This document shows, one piece after another, positions 61,021-64,000 of a stretch of DNA of 64,000 nt. This DNA comes from Synanceia verrucosa. Lineage: Eukaryota > Chordata > Actinopteri > Perciformes > Synanceiidae. The DNA lies in contig CM056561.1 in NCBI GenBank assembly GCA_029721515.1, positions 19,140,635 through 19,204,634 on the forward strand, written 5' to 3'. Position numbers and translations under genes: made by a program. Numbering within the stretch: position 1 is the stretch's first letter; every line of letters begins with the position of its first letter. The notes beneath the pieces were generated by a model, which had not been told where the DNA came from, did no database searches, and was given only the letters and a program-made list of their open reading frames with translations.

Positions 61021-63040
61021 TGCATTTAAAAGCACACACGTTGACTAGAATTTTGTGCGATATTGGGGATATTGTGAAACATATCAGGTCAGATTTTAAT
61101 TGCGCAAGTAAGTGCATCATATGTCCACATGAAACCTAAATTTTTCCATATTGTGCAAACAGATGCTCACAGTGTGGCAGTCGAAAAGAAGCTTCAGGGA
61201 GGAACCTCACATCATATTTCAGATTTATTGAAACATAGTTTAAGCCTGAGCTTAACCTGGAAACCAAACTGAACCACGTAACTTGGCTCAGACTTCTTTA
61301 AATGTCCTTTGTGAAACAGAATATGCTGGTTTAAATGCTTCATGAAACACCCCTCTGGACTCAAAGAGACATAATCCTAGATGTAGATGTGCGTGGGACC
61401 TGAGTCCTCACAGATGTCTTCCTCGTCTCCAAACTGCTCGTTTGTCACTGCAGCCATAGCAGATCCTCTACACTCCACGTCAAACTCAGTGATGTCATGT
61501 TGTCCCATCTGCACGGCCAGAACATTAGCTTGCAGATTTGTAAAACGTCTTAGGTCTACGCTGAGCAACATTTGTGCTGGAGTTACTGTGATCAACGACA
61601 ACCACTTGTTGTCATGTTGTTGTCTTTTTGTTATTTTCTAATAATGCCCAATGGATTTTTCTCTTTGTATTGACTGGACAATGTAATCTATTGGTGTTAA
61701 TTAAAATGCCCTGGTAGCTTGTGGATTGCTAAAGTGGTCAGATAAATGTACTGTATAGCTGTACAAAGAGTGATAAAAGATGTTTTGAACCTTTTGTTTT
61801 CTGTGGGTACAGCACTGTTAAAAAAAAAAATCAAAAAGTGGTTTTAGCCCTTGCTTGTTTTAACTTATCATTTGGTGGTGGTCTGTATTACTTCTATTGT
61901 TATTTATATTATTTCAATTGTTGCCTCTCCTGCACTGATAAGAGACTGTAGCTCTGTGCAGGAGGTCGTACTGTAAACCTGTGTGAAGCTTTGTATTCTC
62001 CCTCTGGTTTTGGACTCAGTGAAAGTGTGATGTTTACATGTACAGTTTTTCAGAATACTTTTGTGTTTTATTCAGGCTATATTTTTCTTTTCCCTCACCT
62101 ACCCAAATCTGTGTACATTTGCCCAGATATTTTCCTGTTTTTGTTGTTTCATTGCATCAGAAGTGCAGACGTGACCTCTTTGACTACTGGGTCACGCGGT
62201 CATGAAGTGTGACAGCTGGTTGTGGTCGGCTCTGTGTTGTGGTGGCTTCCAGCATTAAAAAAAAGGTAAATCTTAAGTAAAAGGGAGCTTCACAACTTCT
62301 CAAAGTGGACCAGCAAAGAACTATTAAGTATCAATTTTAATCAGCTGTTTTAGATTGTGGCCTAAATGGAGATCGGTGGGATGTAGGTACATTTATTATA
62401 CTACATTAAGTGCTTAGAATCTTTTAATATCCCGGCCGTTTTGTCAGGGAAAGCATCTCGTCCTTAACCCAACTGGTTACCTGAAAGGTACACTTTGACC
62501 TGTTGTCATATCTCCTTGCTAACACAAAAGCCATTCCCCTCTTCTGGCCGTCTTAAGGGGAACCCATAAACCTCAGGAAATACTGAATCTCCGAGTTTAG
62601 TTTTTATCCACTGATTTCTTCTAAAATGAGATATAAATCTCTAACGAAAACCATTAACATTTATATGAGATGTCTATTGTTTTGTACATTTATCATTGTG
62701 ATTTAAAAGTGGAGCTTTTTCCAGTACCTGTGACTTAATATTTTGATTTTTTTGGAGTGTTTATAGGTATGGATATTTATTATTATATGTGAAACAAAAA
62801 GACAAAAGAAAAAGGTTGAACCTGTTTCATTTGTATGTTTCATGCAAAACTGTCCAGGTGAGATTCTCTCTGCCTCTTACATATCACTGATGAGGGACCT
62901 GTGTTTGTTTGGAAATAGCGCTTTTTCAGTGTTGCATCAACGCTATGAAAAAAAAACAAAAAAAAAAAAACACCAGTGGTTTACCAACTGCAACAGCAGA
63001 GCTCCAAGGCTCACCTCTTCTCCTGAGATGTCAGTAATTG

Positions 63041-63046
63041 AATAAA
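63041..63046 (+). terminator. Candidate distal poly(A) signal of nol4l
   Basis: AATAAA followed 30-50 nt later by a T-rich stretch (CTTGTTTCACTGTTATGTC). It is the strongest late candidate on this strand. Confidence 0.5.
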
Positions 63047-63219
63047 ACAGTGCGATGAGCTATCTATCTGAGACCTCACTTGTTTCACTGTTATGTCAGA
63101 GCAAAAGGTTTTCAGCACTTTTGTGTTTTAGGTGTGAAGAAGTTCTTTGTCCACCAGAGGGCAGCAGATCCCTTCACTTTGTACTATTACCAACTGTATT
63201 TGTTTGCATTATGTATTTA

Positions 63220-63706
63220 TTAACTCTTTGAGTGCCAGCCGTTTTATAAAACAGAAAGTGCCTCATGCCAGCGTTTATGCCCATTTTGAGACATATTTCA
63301 CAAAATATTTTGTACTGTCTCTGAAAACACTGAGTGACTCAAATGAAAGAAATTTATTTCTTTTATCATCATAAAGAAACATTTGTTTTTACCTTGTTCC
63401 GTTCTTGTTTTAGCAGAGATATAGTAGAGGCTATTCCAACCCTAAATGCCACTTTTTGTCAAGAATCCGTCCATTTTACTCTCTAATTGCAATCGTCTCC
63501 ACTTCCTGCTTTGATCTCTGTGACATATACTGTCTCTTTATTCTTCAACTACAAATTACAGAAGCCCCAAAATTACTCACAGGCTGTGGAGACCACGATC
63601 AGCAGCCTGCTGCTGAAAAAAAAACAAAAACAATTTGACGAATATATACGTCTATGGCACTCAAGCGTTGGATTTTAAATGACGTTGATGGCACTCAAAG
63701 AGTTAA
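63220..63706. mobile_element. piggyBac-type MITE with TTAA ends
   Basis: TTAA followed by CTCTTTGAGTGCCA at the left (63220) is mirrored exactly by TGGCACTCAAAGAG then TTAA at the right (ending 63706). The 487-bp element has no transposase frame. TTAA target duplication plus a C-TTTGAGTGCC-like terminal repeat is typical of non-autonomous piggyBac elements. Inside, TGGCACTCAAGCG near 63656 is a partial extra copy of the end. Confidence 0.75.
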
Positions 63707-63944
63707 AGAGGCACCACTGATGAGCAGTGCCTGGTGTCCTCTGGACCTGTTACCTACAATACTTTTTGTTTCCCATAATCATTTTTTAATGGCAAATAGG
63801 AAACACCTGAGCTAAATTCCAAGAGAAAAAAGATTTATGTCAATGGGACACAACATGCAAGTACAGTGAAAAGAAAACTAAGCATGTATGTATTGAAATA
63901 GTCATATAATTGTGTTTCTGTGGTTTGCACAGTTATTCACAATG

Positions 63945-64000
63945 TTCCCCATCTTAGTTTAGCATGTTAGCATGATAACATGAGCTAATTCACACTAAAC
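63945..64000. repeat. Dispersed repeat (GCTAAC-rich), partial copy 3 at the window edge
   Basis: TAGTTTAGCATGTTAGCATG with surrounding words matches the beginning of the repeat at 49549 and 5215; the rest lies outside. Confidence 0.45.

Larger units (their letters stand above)
58063..63060 (+). other. Long 3' UTR of nol4l
   Basis: About 5 kb of non-coding sequence after the TGA at 58060-58062 with no new gene on either strand. It carries two (GT)n tracts (59516-59559 and 59724-59759) and the composite repeat at 60395-61020. It may be shorter if an earlier signal is used. Confidence 0.5.

Overview
The window is vertebrate nuclear DNA, most likely from a percomorph-type teleost. Genes are split into many small exons with GT/AG borders. 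Introns are AT-rich, (CA)n microsatellites are frequent, and fish-type tRNA-derived SINEs and Tc1 relics are present. The gene content matches a rearranged piece of the human 20q11 neighbourhood (NOL4L, DNMT3B, SOGA1).

Layout: (1) 846-7736, plus strand: the 3' part (953 codons) of a SOGA/MTCL coiled-coil gene, most likely soga1; its 5' exons lie outside the window. (2) 9986-11448, plus strand: a compact two-exon gene for a 153-residue KPWE-motif protein that I read as the PEX39 (C6orf226) homologue. (3) 25237-14299, minus strand, with a non-coding first exon near 27,000: a complete dnmt3b-type DNA methyltransferase, tail-to-tail with gene 2. (4) 28,100-40,300: a gene-poor spacer with a SINE, a dead Tc1-like transposon, old dispersed repeats and an (AT)n tract. 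(5) 41080-58062, plus strand: complete nol4l (12 coding exons, 723 residues), with a first intron over 7 kb and a roughly 5 kb 3' UTR that contains repeats. A small TTAA-flanked MITE lies at 63220-63706.

The main result is the architecture of gene 3. Splice phases were followed by hand through 25 coding exons, giving one 4422-nt frame (1473 residues). It joins three unrelated parts: an N-terminal EB1 (MAPRE1)-like calponin-homology domain on three exons, one 1715-nt exon encoding an almost whole domesticated hAT-type transposase with a BED-like zinc finger, and a full DNMT3 (PWWP, ADD, catalytic domain with PC and ENV motifs). The hAT exon is open for 571 codons and joins in frame on both sides. 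From memory, zebrafish dnmt3bb.1 carries a CH domain and is of similar length, so the fusion may be general in fish; the transposase origin of its middle third is the part I would most want checked.

The genes do not form a pathway. They are neighbours through synteny: a microtubule/Golgi scaffold (soga1), a peroxisomal import factor (pex39), a de novo DNA methyltransferase and a nuclear protein of the NOL4 family.
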